A DNA stretch of 64,000 nt from Calendula officinalis (GCA_963853835.1 OY970829.1:75399401-75463400); one strand, 5' to 3'; positions 12,030-24,127 are shown, counted from the stretch's first letter. Notes: generated by a model from the sequence alone, not told the origin. Numbers and translations: made by a program.

Positions 12030-12882
12030 GACCATGCGTATCGGCGACCGTTCACTCGGTCGCGACCCTCCACGTAGACGACCCCGACGCGTCCCCCTCC
12101 GCTACGCCCAACCCCGACGACGCGTCCCCAACCCCCAACGGTCGAGTAGTCGACCGTTCAAGTCGACCGTTGGACGCTCTCTTTCTCCCCTTTCCAACGG
12201 CTATAATACCCAATAAATACCTCTTTTTTTACCTTATAAATACCCAATTCTTTTACCAAATAATTCACAACTTTCATTTCTCTCTAAAACTCAAACACAC
12301 ACTCATTTCTCTCAATCACCATCTCCAAAAATGTCTTCCTCCAAGAACAAAGGCAAGGCTCCAAAATCTCGACGCCAAGCAAACACTCCCACACCCTCTC
12401 AATCACCCTCGATCAACTTTCAACCACCAACTTTCGTACGCCACGAACGAATTTTTTGACTTCCGCAAAGCGAACATATCTGATTTCATGGAGATACAAA
12501 AAGATGCCCAAGAGCTCAAGCACATGGAATTCTACAATTCGTCCCACGATCACCTCACCGGCAGAAATCTTGAGTGGGTTTTGGCAAAGAAGGCGAAAAT
12601 CAGGGCCAAATATAATTTGGACTGATAGTTTATTTTTTTTAGTATTTATTGTAATGTTATTTTTATTTATGTTTTTTTTTTAATTATTAATGTAATGTTT
12701 TTTTTTTATTATTAATGTATTTGTTTTTTATTTAAATTAAATTTTTTTTTTTCCGAACGGTCACCCATTACGGGCATTTGGTCGCTGTCTGGTCGTGTGG
12801 TTGATCAGGAGAGAGAAAGCTGATGTGGCGCAGAGGTGGCAGGGGTGACCAAACTGCGAATGGTCACCCATTACGCCCAGTC
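12030..12882 (+). mobile_element. PIF/Harbinger deletion derivative with ORF1 remnant
   Basis: The element is 853 bp, with imperfect terminal inverted repeats (left GACCATGCGTATCGGCGACC, right end GGTCACCCATTACGCCCAGTC) and the 3-bp target duplication TAA at 12027-12029 and 12883-12885. Its last ~120 bp are nearly identical to the 3' end of the transposase-bearing element at 60452-62249. Its leader, including a TATA-like ACCTTATAAATACCCAAT, also matches that element. It carries no transposase, only pieces of the accessory ORF1. Confidence 0.85.
12331..12625 (+). pseudogene. broken ORF1 of PIF/Harbinger element
   Basis: A start at 12331 opens a frame (MSSSKNKGKAPKSRRQ...) that is basic and Pro/Ser/Thr-rich and stops at 12459. 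In a second frame, running to 12625, comes the conserved tail SHDHLTGRNLEWVLAKKAKI. This resembles the C-terminus of the Myb/NAM-associated ORF1 protein that PIF/Harbinger elements encode beside their transposase. The central DNA-binding part is missing and the two pieces are out of frame, so the product cannot be full length. In the family ORF1 helps the transposase bind element ends or enter the nucleus. Confidence 0.6.
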
Positions 12883-13018
12883 TAAGAGCATGATTGTTAA
12901 TAATCAATAAAGTAACTTTTAATTAAAAATAAAAAAAATGTAGATGTCATAATTTGGCACATTTCGTTTGAGACAAAATGATATATGTAATGGATGAGAT
13001 TTTCAAAAAAAAAAATGA

Positions 13019-14685
13019 ATGTAATATTTTCATTATTTAAGAAAAAGACATGTTTTTTTGTCGTTAATTCCTACTCGTATGTAAAAAGACATTCTCATTT
13101 GTGAAATAATAATAAAAGTAGACCATACAAGGTGGAGGTGGGGCACCTACTTTTCTATTTCATTCCACTTTTATTTTTATCTTTTGGACAAGATATTCTA
13201 TGTCGTTAGATGCTTATAAATTGTGTGACATAAAAAATAAATAATTGAGAATTGAGTGGCATATTTTGAGGATTATTTCGCACACTTGAATTTTATGTTA
13301 AAAGACTAATTCACCATTCAAACCTTTTTTTTTTAATAAAACTATTCTTATTTAAATTTAGCTGCTCAAGTTGGTCGAGCTTTAATCATGATACATACGA
13401 CATAATCATTATCATATCTTTTTACAAATTTCTCCTTGCTGGTAAATGTTAACCCTTCAAAACCCTATCACCACAAAACCACTTCCCGGTCACTATCATT
13501 TCCAGCCCATCAATGTTGGAAGCTTATTCACTTTAGCTAGCAGTCTTTAAGCGCCACTCATTTATACTGTTAAACTATGATTAATAGGCGACAGAACCCG
13601 TGCGTCTCCCCCCACCCCCACACACACGAACTTTGGCCAATGTATCCACCCCTATGTTTGGGTTGATTTGGTCGTTATGACGACCGAACTTCTTGTGAGA
13701 GGAAAACTTCCGATGGTTAGACCCCCCCCCCCCCTCCAATTTTTAGTTTTCATAATCCATTTGGTCACAACTGCGCACATTTGATCTCGTTTTTTGTCGT
13801 ATAAATTAAACTTTAGACGTCGTTGAGATGATAATGATAATCACACATTTGGTTACTATTACTACTAGTTTTATAGAGGAGATTTTAGATGTCGCCGAGA
13901 TGACAATGGTGATCACACATTTTGTTACTGTCACTACTAGTTTTATCATAAGAAGAGTAGCTTTTAGTTGAAATTGTGTTGGTTTGGGGAAAAGGGGCCT
14001 TCTATGAGCCTTATCTCATAGGGTTGATTTCTAAACAGTTTGAGTTTAAATTGACTAATTCCAACCGGTCAAATTATTAATTTGAACCTGTTAATCGAAA
14101 TCCAGCCTGATTAACTCCTATTGGTAAGCCAAAGTCCATTTGGTAATAATATTCTTCTTTCTAATTGTACTTGTGTTTCAAATATGTTATAATTTTTATT
14201 TTGCTACGAGTTAGAGAAAAGAGTATTGGTATTTAGGACTACCATTTAGACCTACTCATAGGTCTACTCATTAGATGAATACACGTGTCAAAATTAAAGG
14301 ATAATATTATGAGGGAGAATTAGTGAATACACATGTTATCTTATCAAGTAGGTAGACCTATGAGAAGGTCTAAATGATAGGACTAAATATCATTTCTCTA
14401 GAGAAAAATATGTTAATTAAGTCTATATACATACCTTTTCTAATAAAATGTTTAATCTGATATTTAGTTAAATCAAATCAAACATATCGTATCTTTTAAA
14501 ATTAGGAAGTAGGATTTTGTTTCCTTTTTCTTGTTTTTTTTATTCCCTTATGTATTATTGGTAAGTTAACATGAATTTGAAGATCGAATAATGATAGTAA
14601 ACGGAATATGACGACTTATGAGGTGAAAATGATATTGTTTCGGGATGTGATGGATAATGTCGATGCTTCCAAAAGAAGATTTCAA
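13019..14685. repeat. 1.65-kb direct duplication, copy 1
   Basis: This stretch recurs in the same orientation at about 49272-50919 with few differences (small indels such as an extra CAGAC in copy 2, a CA/C-tract difference near 13.6 and 13.7 kb, single bases). The shared segment starts TGTAATATTTTCATT and ends GAAGATTTCA. No coding frame in it looks like a protein. TG...CA ends would suit a long terminal repeat, but the 5-bp flanks do not match at either copy, so I cannot assign a transposon class. Confidence 0.9.
14225..14397. repeat. short MITE, family 2, copy 2
   Basis: The left end (GGTATTTAGGACTACC then ATTTAGACC) is the inverted repeat of the right end (GGTCTAAATGATAGGAC then TAAATATCATT). 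The interior has ACACGTGTCAAAAT and ACACATGTTATCTTA. It lies inside the duplicated 1.65-kb block, so the copy near 50.5 kb arose with that block. Confidence 0.65.
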
Positions 14686-16339
14686 ATGCTAAAGCATCCA
14701 TAAAATTGAGTAATTGACGACAAGAAAAAAAGAAAAGAAAAGAAAAGAGTAGTATTGATTTGAAAAAAGTGAGTATGACTGAAAATAATAGTGACGGAAT
14801 AATGCGAAAGAGGTAGAACATTTGAGATGTAATTTCAGTTTAGAGAAACCATGATTTTATATATTTGTTTTTATTAAAAAAAAATAGAAATGAAACCGAG
14901 CCTATAAATAACGAATTATGTGTAATGGGACCAAGTTTCTGTTTGGTAGCATTTAAATGATGCATGTGTCTTAATGATTCAGACTTCCCCTTACATCTGT
15001 TTCATTAAGAGGCATAACATGTTGAATTTTTGATTCATATACTGATTAAGATATCTTACACACTCTGAATATGTCTGATTAAGAGGCTGTCTTCTTAACT
15101 GAATCATTAAAAGGTTTACCAAATAACACCTAAACTTATATTTGGTTGCTAATATGAAATTAACGCCACATTAATATGTGACGCTACTAAGATTGATTGA
15201 TTGACATTATTATGCATCATTTGAGGTTCTAACTAAAGGGTTTATAGCTTAGCGGTATCAAGATGATTAGGTGTCTTATATGGTTGTGAGTTCAAGTTCT
15301 GTTGAGGATAAAGTTGGTGTAAATTTAATGAATGCGTGTGCTAATCATTCATTTTTTTTCTTTTCGGTTCTCTATATTAATATGAGTTCATGTGAAGTTC
15401 AAAATGCTTTTAATCTGAGATTAATCAATGTGGTTTGGATCATAGACTTTGGACTTCGTTGTTTCATTCTGTTTGATGTACAAATCTTTGTTAAACCCCG
15501 GTTTAACTTTCAATTAATAGTCTTCTTTTATTATTTCCAATTAAAAATTAATTTGTATACCACATTTTTTATGCATATATCATACTATATAAGTATTTCT
15601 GTATATTGTATAAATATATAATGTAATAATTATGATAGATATATTAAAATTTATGGTGTAAAAATGACCATATTTTTCAATTATTATTATATATTTATAT
15701 TATTTAAAATATATGAGCAATTTTCCTTTATTTTAAAGGTGTCACGCTATGACTTCTGTGTGACATTATGATTTATTTCTGGCTACCAACCTCACGTATG
15801 CGCATCATGGTTCAGTACTTCAGTGGACATCCATCCCTACCATTTTAAGTCAAAAGTTTATACTCATTTTCCTAACTTTCACTGTCAACTATGATTTGCA
15901 ACCGTATGGTAAAAACTAAAAAGACTAAAATTACAGATTTCATTCATGTAATTTACTTGTTTTTCACATCTAATCCTTAAAATGGATCATTACCTTTTTT
16001 TAAATTATTTTTCTATTTTCTTTTTTATTTCTTGTCTTCCCCAAGAATACCCCACCCCACCCCACCTGCAACACATCCATAATTTACGATTTGTTACCAC
16101 TAACTTTAGCAATTTTGCAGCCATGAAAAAGAGCCCAAATTAAACCGGTGCTTATAGTGCTATTGGAAAAGTGTGTCGGGTTTAATGGTTGAAGAATTGG
16201 TGCGTCAGAATTTTATTCGCACGTTTGTTTTTTCGATGTTTTATTTTTGTAACTAACTGAGATATTCTTCCATACTTCGATAATTAACTTTCAATAACTA
16301 AACTAATTTTATATTTTATATTATTTTTATAGAGTTGTA
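14686..16339. other. AT-rich intergenic DNA with a tRNA-like repeat
   Basis: No gene is supported. At 15240-15310 a TAGCTTAGCGGTATCAAG ... GGTTGTGAGTTCAAGTTC stretch looks like box A and box B of a tRNA-derived repeat. A 116-codon plus-strand frame starting at 15271 runs out of this repeat into AT-rich sequence and is not convincing. Confidence 0.45.
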
Positions 16340-16344
16340 TTCTA

Positions 16345-17020
16345 GGTACTCCAAGGGTTTTGTATGATCCCAAGGGACAAATCCTAGCCATTAGATCAAA
16401 ATGGTCAATATCAAATCACAGTGTTTCAAACACATGTGTTTCAAGTCACGACCACCACCACCGACCACCGTCGTCCACCACCTCCGGCCGTCGTCCGCCG
16501 CAGCGGTGGCTGACAGTGAAGGTGCGGGTGGTAATGGGGGTGGTGGTGGTATTGATGTATTGAAACACATGTGATTCACTAAAACACAGGTGTTTCAAAA
16601 TACAAACGAGCAGACATGTGTTTCCAGTAATGAAACACATGTTTTTCACTAAAAACATGAGTTTCTAAAACACAGTGGATCATACGAACTACGAAGCACA
16701 TGTGTTTCAAAAGGTGAAACACATATGTTTCAAACACATGTGTTTCAAGTCACGAAACACACGTGTTTCACTAAAAACATGAGTTTCTAGAACACAAGGG
16801 AGCATATGAACTACGAAGCACATATGTTTCAAGTCATGACCGCCACCGCCGGCGGTCACCTCCGGCTGCCTTTGATCGCCGCCGGCGGCCGCCGGAGGTG
16901 GGTGGGGTATTGATGTATTGAAGCACATGTGTTTGTATGGTTTGAATCTTGATCTTGACCTTTGACTTTTTCTTGATCCCATGGCTATTAATTGTTCCTT
17001 GGGACTAGATAAAATCCGTT
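16345..17020. repeat. fold-back element built from ACACATGTGTTTC repeats
   Basis: The left end (GATCCCAAGGGACAAATCC, then TAGCCATTAGATCAA) is an imperfect inverted repeat of the right end (TTGATCCCATGGCTA ... TTGTTCCTTGGGACTAG). Between them the palindromic unit AAACACATGTGTTTC recurs many times, with two GC-rich CCACCACC/GGTGGTGG blocks near 16.46-16.55 and 16.84-16.91 kb. The overlapping frames seen on both strands come from these repeats. Confidence 0.55.
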
Positions 17021-17034
17021 TGACTTTGTTTATG

Positions 17035-17480
17035 TTCATTTGTGTTTGTTTGTGTTTGTTTCGTGTTTGTTTGTGTTTGTTTATGTTTGTTTATGTTTGT
17101 TTGTGTTCGTTTGTGTGTTTCTTTATGTTCGTTTGTGTTCGTTTATGTTTGTTAAGAAAATTTAGTGTTCACGAACGGTTCGTGAACGAGGGTAACTCAC
17201 ATAAACGAACACAAACGAACATAAATAAACACACAAACGAACACAAACAAACATAAACAAACACAAACGAACACGAAACAAACACAAACAAACTCAAACG
17301 AACACTAACAAACGAACGTAAACAAACGAACACGAACGGATGTTCACGAACGTAAACGAACGAACGGGCCTTTGTTCGTGTTTGTTTAGTTAAACTAAAC
17401 GAACACAAAATCTTGTTTGTGTCCGTTTGTTTAGCTAAACGAACGAACATAAACGAACTCCCGCCGAACAATTCGTTGAA
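17035..17480. repeat. inverted array of GTTTGTGTTCG-type repeats
   Basis: A run of GTTTGTGTTTGTTTATG-like units at 17035-17155 is followed by complementary AACGAACACAAACAAAC-like units at 17195-17470, so a transcript would form a long hairpin. Related AACGAACACGAAC sequence lies inside the Mutator-type MITE at 24541-25110, which suggests this array is an expanded version of that element's interior. Confidence 0.75.
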
Positions 17481-17484
17481 CGTT

Positions 17485-17829
17485 CGGTTCGTTTACAGGC
17501 CTACTTGTGTGTAACAAAGTGTATACACTAGGGACTTCCGGTGTAATAAATGAAGTTCAGGGACTAAGCCTGTAATAAGTAATATACCACAGGGACCTTC
17601 CATGTAATTTACTCGGGTTTAAATATGAGGAAGGGTGTACAATTACCATACTACCCATCATGTGCTTTGCACATGTGGGATTTAACAGCCCTAATAAACA
17701 ACCATCTGCTTCAGGGACTACGGGTGCAACAAAGTGGCAACACCACGGACTCCCAGTGTACTTAATGAAGTTTAAGGACTGTGGCTGCAATAAGTGGTAA
17801 ACCACATGGACGTTAGATGTAATTCGCTC
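17485..17829. repeat. right part of a Mutator-type MITE
   Basis: The sequence matches the element at 24541-25110 (CTAGGGACTTCCGGTGTAAT, ACCATACTACCCATCATGTG, and the terminal TTAGATGTAATTCGCTC). The left terminus is not found; the repeat array upstream seems to replace or precede it. Confidence 0.7.
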
Positions 17830-19480
17830 TTAAAATAATTATTATCATTATTGTATAGAAATAGAGGTGAGTAGAGTCTCGGTCTAATCAATTTTTGAAC
17901 TTTAAACGAAATTTTAAAAATTGGCTTCCTAGAACAATGTTTTTTCAATTATTCCGCCAAATTTAAAGTATCATCTTAATTCTTGAATTAAATATCCTAT
18001 TTTGTATTTGATACTTTTTAGTCCGCTCCTCTTTAATATTTATTATGATTTAAAGCTTAACTTGATTTAAAGGAGCTGACTATCTAAAAAAAGTAAGAAA
18101 TGAAGGTAAGCTGTAAGTCATGATCGTCAGTTAGGTCTAATTTTATGTTACCTATGATATATGTTGTAACTGCCACAACATATATCTCCACAAGAAAATG
18201 TTTGATTAGTTTCATTCGCATTTTATATCAAATTGACTCGTTTAACTATATTTGTCGTCTTGTCAACTTGCCTTTGCTAATGCGCACTCTCGATCATCAC
18301 TTTATTCAATCTTAACTAACAAACTTCGTATCTTAGATTCCAACAGTCTTTTATAATCAACTACTCCACAAATTTTTGCAAACTTATTTTTTCTTAAATT
18401 CAATTTTTGACAAGATATACTGATTCTCAAATCTCACATTTACGGGCAAATATTCACAATTAGGGCTAATAATTTAGTAGATCATAAGAAATTGGGCTAG
18501 CCCAATATCTCTATAATGGCCCAACTTGTCACTAATAATTTAAAGATAATACAACGAAAGTAACAGAAATAAGATAAGGATTGCCCTATAATCATGAGCA
18601 TATTTCAGGAGGTGCAGGAGATGCGATTCTACTCCCAATTTTTAATATGTACCTTATATATTTAATCTTAAAATTTTAAATTCACTTAATGATTTAATTA
18701 GAAAAATTCTAATCAATTTTTTATATATATCTTTTATTTAGAGACCTATTTTCACCTAGTCGCACAAGGCATTCAGAATTTCGGGACATCACTACCTATA
18801 ATCGTTAGGAAATTTAGACTTACATATATAATTGCTTGATATGCAGGTTTGCATGTCTATATCTTTTTTAGGAAGGATGTTTATGGTTGATAAATGTTAT
18901 TTGTATTCTTGCACACCACCCACTACACGTTGCGTGCATAAGTACATTTTTTTTCATACTCTCCACACACACGTCAAATGCACACATTTTAGAACATGTG
19001 TTCAGACTCACATGTATATTACTTGTGTATGTTTTTAGTCGAATGCACATACATCTCATATACACTCATGTACTCTCACCTGCAAGTTGCTGAATATCTC
19101 TTTGGAAGAAGTCTCTCCACCATCGAATGTATGATTGCCTACATATTACCCCTTATTTATCACTCATTTGAAGGAATTATGTATCGTTTTTGTTGTAAAT
19201 AGTAAAATAAGGGTATATGTGTAATTATGAAAAGAAGGTGCCAAAGTGTAAAATACAAAAAGGGTGGGACAAAGCGGAGCAAGAGAAAGAGTCCGATCAG
19301 TTGAACAACATAAGCGCCAGATTTATACAAAATGGCAACTCTCCCCAAATTCGGCTGCCCTTTTCATTTCTTTAATAATTTTCAAATTAATAATCAGATT
19401 GTGGTGCGTTAATGGCGATCACGTTTACGTGAATTCAGAGCTACGACTTTTATCATACCTTTTACATTTTTCGTAGATTC
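17830..19480. other. intergenic DNA, no gene seen
   Basis: No supported gene or complete transposon. Several overlapping short frames near 18.8-19.4 kb occur on both strands in a CA/TG-rich stretch and show no family resemblance. The right end may contain the promoter of the TRAF-type gene. Confidence 0.45.
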
Positions 19481-20191
19481 ACACTTCCTTTTTTTCTCCA
19501 GGGAAAGAGATCAAGTATTTCGTGAATTATTGTTCTTCGAATTTCAATTGGCATTTTTCTGCAATCGGTGATGGATCATATTTTTTGATTTTGGACGTAA
19601 TTTTGAGGTAATTGTAAAGTTTAATTCATCTACATTTATGTGTGTTTTTGCTGATTTAATTGTTGAATATTTGAAGTGGTTACGAGATCTAGTTGAGCTT
19701 CGGTTACAGTAAATTTGAGATTCCGAAATGATTTGATTTTTTATTGTGTGTTTTAGATACTGAGTGATTAAATACTGGATGAATCTCGCTTGTATTTCAA
19801 AATTTTACTGTTGTCTTGGTGCAATTAAACATGAAAACATCTTTGTTAATTAGCAACATATAATCCTATCAATGTGCAAGTGATCGATGCTTAAAGGTCA
19901 CAATTTGGTCAAAATTTGATGATTATGCAGCCTGTAAAACTATAATTGTACAAAATCTGTGTACATATATGCATCTCACTGTAGTTCTTTTGGCACATAG
20001 AATCTACTGTCTAATTATTTTTTGTTGACGTTCTAGTGTACTTCGGGCAAACAAAAACTGACATATTTCTGTATCTGTTGCAAATTTATTGATAGCAATT
20101 TTGGTGTATAAGATCCAATTTTGACTTGTAACACAATGAATGAATCCTGTGTGGTTTTAATACATTTTTATCAGGATAACTTTAACAGGTC

Positions 20192-22251
20192 ATGGACGCA
20201 CCTAAAGCAGCAGAAGTACAAGAAACCAAATCAGAAAAAACAGATCAAACACAAAAAAATGCTAAAACCTACGAATGTGGACTTTGTGACACTGAAATAG
20301 TTTACAGAATAGCTCAAGAACTCCTTCCAGGATTAGCTTCATCATGCGTTGACAACACGACAGGTGGCATTTTCACAAGTGCAGGTACAATAGCTGTTGA
20401 TATGAGAAAAGAAATGGCCGATTATCTAACACAAAGAAGTGAAACTTATGTTGCCGAATTCCTACTTTCAGAAAACACATCCAATTTAGAAATTTCAGAA
20501 AATCCTTTCGATATAATCATTACATTAATCGACGATTTCTCTTCTTCAAAAAGAAACATGTTTTCTCGTGTTTCTGAGTGGGTATTAAGTGACAGACGAG
20601 AAGACAGAATCGATGATTTCGTGCAAGAAATGGAAATTCACGGTTTTTGGTTATTAGCACGAAGAGAACACATTGCAACAATATTATTAAAAAACGTTGA
20701 TTACAAAAACGCGTTTCATTGTAATGAAACATGTAATTCTGAAGAAGAAGTTAATAAACATAGATCAGAATGCAAGTTTAGACCTATGGACTGCATTAAT
20801 GAAGGATGTACAACTAGATATTGTGCAGCACAAAAAGAACATCATGAAGCTGTTTGTCCTTTTATGATACTTCCGTGTGAACAAAAATGTTCAGATTTTG
20901 TTATGAGACGGGAAATGGATAGACATTGTGTAACTGTTTGTCCAATGAAGCTTGTTAATTGTCCGTTTTATACAGTTGGTTGTAAGGCGAGTATATCTAG
21001 GTGTAATGTACAACAACATAATGCAGATGATTTATCGGCTCATTTGCTGTTTATTATACGAACGGCTCATAAGGATGCAAGTGATGCTCATCTTCAAAAT
21101 CGGGTCGAACAAATCCGAAAAGTGAGTGTTTTTTTTCTTCCCTTTTTTTTCTTTCATCGAGAAGATTATTTTGCGTTTTGGAACCGATTACTGCAATTTC
21201 ATGTTGTGATGAGTTGTGTTCAAGCTAGTCCTAGTTTTTTTATAATCTAAATGGACAAATCTCAACCATTGATCAATAATAATTAGTTGTCAAGATTAAT
21301 CATATGATTTATACATGGAGGGGTATTTTTGACATTTGACACTCACATGTGATTATCACATAATGTTGTTTTTTTAAACGGAAAAAATTAATAATAATAA
21401 TAAATAAAATAAAATATTAATAACTGATTAAAAGTTATGTGAGTGTCAAATGACCAAAATACCCCTCCATGTATAAAGCATATGATTAATCTTGACCATT
21501 AATTGTTATTAATGACGGTTGAGATTAGTCTCTTGAAACTATAAAAATCTAGGACTAGCTTGAACAAACCAATCTAAAACCGGATACTTTATTCACATAA
21601 TTATTTTCAAAATGTGCATTCAAACGGGTACAAAAATATCTAAATTTCACTTTGTGACAGCTGTCGAATATTGAAAAGTTGGCAAGAGCGCGAGATGCAA
21701 GAGCTTTGACTTATCTGATCAAGGATTCCGAATCAAAACTTGGACCATTAGAAGTCAAAACCAAACCAAACACCGGTCAATCCGCTGAGTCAGCTAACCA
21801 CGATGACAACAATCAAAACGACCCACAATCACCCACAAAAACCGAGTCATCACCATTACTAGTCAAAGATGACTTTGACTCGGTCACAAAAACCGAGTCA
21901 TCACCTAACGAACCACAACCACCCACAAAAACCGAGTCTTCACCATTACTAGTCAAAGATGACACGAAAAACGAAGACCAACCGTCAACTGAAAAAACTG
22001 TCATAACAGAAGAAGAAACTAAATTAGCCGCCAAAGAAACGCAACCAGAATCACCAAATCCTGACTCGCCAATATATAGTGATTTTGGATCACCATTAAA
22101 AGGAACTCTTGAGGAACAATCCCAAAGAGAGGAAGAAGAGAGAACACAAGAAAAAACAAAAGAACACAGCAGTGATGAAGAACACGCATTCTACAGTGAT
22201 GAAGAAGAAGAAGAGATAACTACATTACCATCTGAGGTCACCAAATCATAG
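20192..22251 (+). CDS. TRAF-type zinc-finger protein (At1g09920-like)
   Basis: There are two coding exons, 20192-21121 and 21661-22251, joined by a GT/AG intron (donor GTGAGT, acceptor TTTGTGACAG), giving about 506 residues. Residues 26-175 form an acidic, mostly helical region. Residues 177-277 hold a dense Cys/His series (CNETC, HRSEC, CINEGC, HHEAVC, CEQKC, HCVTVC, CPFYTVGC) of TRAF-type zinc fingers. No RING or MATH domain is visible. The second exon encodes a low-complexity acidic tail in which TKTESSPLLVKDD occurs twice plus a partial copy. The function of this plant family is poorly known; protein binding in signalling is an inference. The start sits just after a likely 5' UTR intron acceptor (AACTTTAACAG). 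If the intron is retained, the frame continues to a stop at 21250, giving a 352-residue form. It is convergent with the cyclin gene. Confidence 0.8.
21218..21565. mobile_element. hairpin MITE inside the TRAF-type gene intron
   Basis: Nearly the whole 348 bp is one inverted repeat: GTTCAAGCTAGTCCTAG at the left mirrors CTAGGACTAGCTTGAAC at the right, and long inner arms (TTAATCATATGATTTATACA, TGGAGGGGTATTTTT) pair too. It fills most of the 539-bp intron. I found no clear target duplication. Confidence 0.75.
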
Positions 22252-22259
22252 TTGCACAA

Positions 22260-23026
22260 ACATTTTTAATACCAAAATTTCCTTTTTTATCAAGAATTAT
22301 TCTGTTATTTATAGAATGACATTTTTAATATGTACAAGTAGAACACATTTTTTAGATTTATTATGTTTTTCCTAACTACATTATAATTAGGGGTCAACAT
22401 GGCTGGGTACACGCCGGTTCCGACGCTTTAACATCGGTTCCTCAATTTTCGGAACCGGAAATGGATTCCGGTTGTGGTTTCGGTTACTTTGTATATAAAA
22501 TTGTAAAATTATAATCAGATGTAAATCTTAAATATTAATCATTTTTGGTCATTTTATCTAGTAGTATTAATCTTTGAAATATTAGATATTTCTAAACACT
22601 TAAACGCATAATTGTCTAATTATTATATCGCTGAAACACTATATTTATACTAAGTAATGTCTCATTCAAAATTACACCAAATTTCTCATATTGTTAAATT
22701 TGGACATTGAATTATCTAACAAAAATAGACCAAATAATCGCTGGTTTTGGTTACCCGGCGATTACTAGTTCCTAAATTAAATTATAATGGATTTAAAACT
22801 TTTCTTAGATAAAACAAAACTAATAGAATTCAGTCCACGCTTATTTATTATGGAAACATTAGCCAAATATTTTACCCAAATCATATATATATATGTACAA
22901 ATTTAATTTAAGTCGTTTATACAAAGATATGAAGAATAATAATTAACCGCTATTTTGTGCGGTATCCATATAAGATGTTTAAAAACAACCAAAAATCCAT
23001 AATTGGATAAACTAAAAGAACAAAAG
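22260..23026. other. spacer between convergent genes, with a hAT-like remnant
   Basis: The 3' flanks of the TRAF-type and cyclin genes. From about 22388 a run of CCGGTTCC/GGAACCGG motifs after TAGGGGTCAACATGG resembles the ends of hAT-type MITEs, but no second terminus or 8-bp duplication is clear. Confidence 0.35.
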
Positions 23027-24127
23027 CTAGAATTCTTTAACATCTTCAAAGAACAAAGATGGAATTAATGATGGGGATGACAATTCAGACACACATTTAA
23101 ACTTATGCTGTCTATATTTTTCTCTGATAGCCACCAAATTGCCTGCTCGTTTACTCCATTGCAAATCATGTAAAATTTGGACACATTCTTTTAAATCAGA
23201 CGCCTTGTATCCACATATCTGCTCCAAACCCGAATTCCACGGGTTTGACTTTGGTTTCAAAGTCAACCTTGCAAGAAATGTGACAGATGCAGCCACCATT
23301 GATGGCAAAAACTTAAGGCAACCATATTCCAATAAACTCAATTCAGCCAGATAATTACCTAAAAACTCCAACTGCAAATTTTCTGTTTCATTATCTTCTT
23401 GAGAAACCGTAGTAAATTGATTAAGAAACGATTTTACTGTTGGATTTCCCATTTCAAACTTTAGGGCTTTTAACACGTCAGCTTCCATGTTCACAACTTG
23501 CTGCTTTGTGTAAGTATTATCAGTTATGTAACAGAAATCTTCAGTATGTGGGGGGCTAATTTCTTCATATTTTGCAGCAATTAGCATTGAAGAAACACCG
23601 AGAAGCTGAAGCTTCTGTCTGTTTAAAGTATTTATTGATAAGAATTTATCAATGTAGGAAACAGTTAGATATAAAGTATCTGAAAGAAGCTTGTATTCTT
23701 CACCAACTTCAACCAACCAATCGATTAATACAGATCTCATGTTTATGCTAACATCTTTCTGTACTTTTTGAATGTAATCTGCAATTGGTCTTCTTTTTAC
23801 CTCTTTCTCCATGTTATGAAGATAATCGTAAATATCTGTAGCGTATGTTTCACACATCTGATGATCGCTTTTCTCGTCGATCTTCTCCGGTACGGGCTCC
23901 GGCGAACAAGAGACGGCCTTCACGGCGGCCTTCTTTGACCTAGGTTTCGGAGTTTGGATCGTAATCAGGTCGGATCTCATCGTCTCGTTTGGAAACACTA
24001 CCAGATTGTTCGAGATCTCACCGAGAATTACTCTATTCTTCTTTGACGGTTGCAGTTGATATTCAATTGCTGCCATGGCCTTCCTCTTTGCCATTCGTGT
24101 AACTCTCAGGTTTGCTTGGCCGGCCAT
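23027..24127 (-). CDS. CYCA3: A3-type cyclin
   Basis: One uninterrupted frame of 366 residues. A destruction box of the RxxLxxIxN type lies at residues 32-40 (RVILGEISN), marking it for APC/C-driven proteolysis. A basic KPRSKK at 61-66 may be a nuclear signal. The cyclin N box covers about 100-227 and includes the A/B-type signature MRSVLIDWLVEVGEEYKLL (130-148) and KYEEISPP. A second cyclin fold follows to about 346. It would activate a CDK in S/G2 phase. The short N-terminus and signature fit the plant A3 subgroup rather than A1/A2. The start at 24127 gives a complete N-terminus; a downstream Met at residue 12 is less likely. Lack of introns is notable, since plant A-type cyclin genes usually have several. 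Confidence 0.92.
   Translation of the reverse strand: MAGQANLRVTRMAKRKAMAAIEYQLQPSKKNRVILGEISNNLVVFPNETMRSDLITIQTPKPRSKKAAVKAVSCSPEPVPEKIDEKSDHQMCETYATDIYDYLHNMEKEVKRRPIADYIQKVQKDVSINMRSVLIDWLVEVGEEYKLLSDTLYLTVSYIDKFLSINTLNRQKLQLLGVSSMLIAAKYEEISPPHTEDFCYITDNTYTKQQVVNMEADVLKALKFEMGNPTVKSFLNQFTTVSQEDNETENLQLEFLGNYLAELSLLEYGCLKFLPSMVAASVTFLARLTLKPKSNPWNSGLEQICGYKASDLKECVQILHDLQWSKRAGNLVAIREKYRQHKFKCVSELSSPSLIPSLFFEDVKEF

Noticed and set aside
13019..14685. Calling the 1.65-kb block a solo LTR because of its TG...CA ends
   Set aside because: The 5-bp flanks do not match at either copy, and no internal retrotransposon sequence is linked to it.
16360..17039. Overlapping frames on both strands around 16.4-17.0 kb
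   Set aside because: They arise from palindromic ACACATGTGTTTC and CCACCACC repeats read in several frames.
16981..17471. Cys/Phe/Val-rich frames that look like membrane proteins
   Set aside because: They are translations of GTTTGTGTTCG short tandem repeats.
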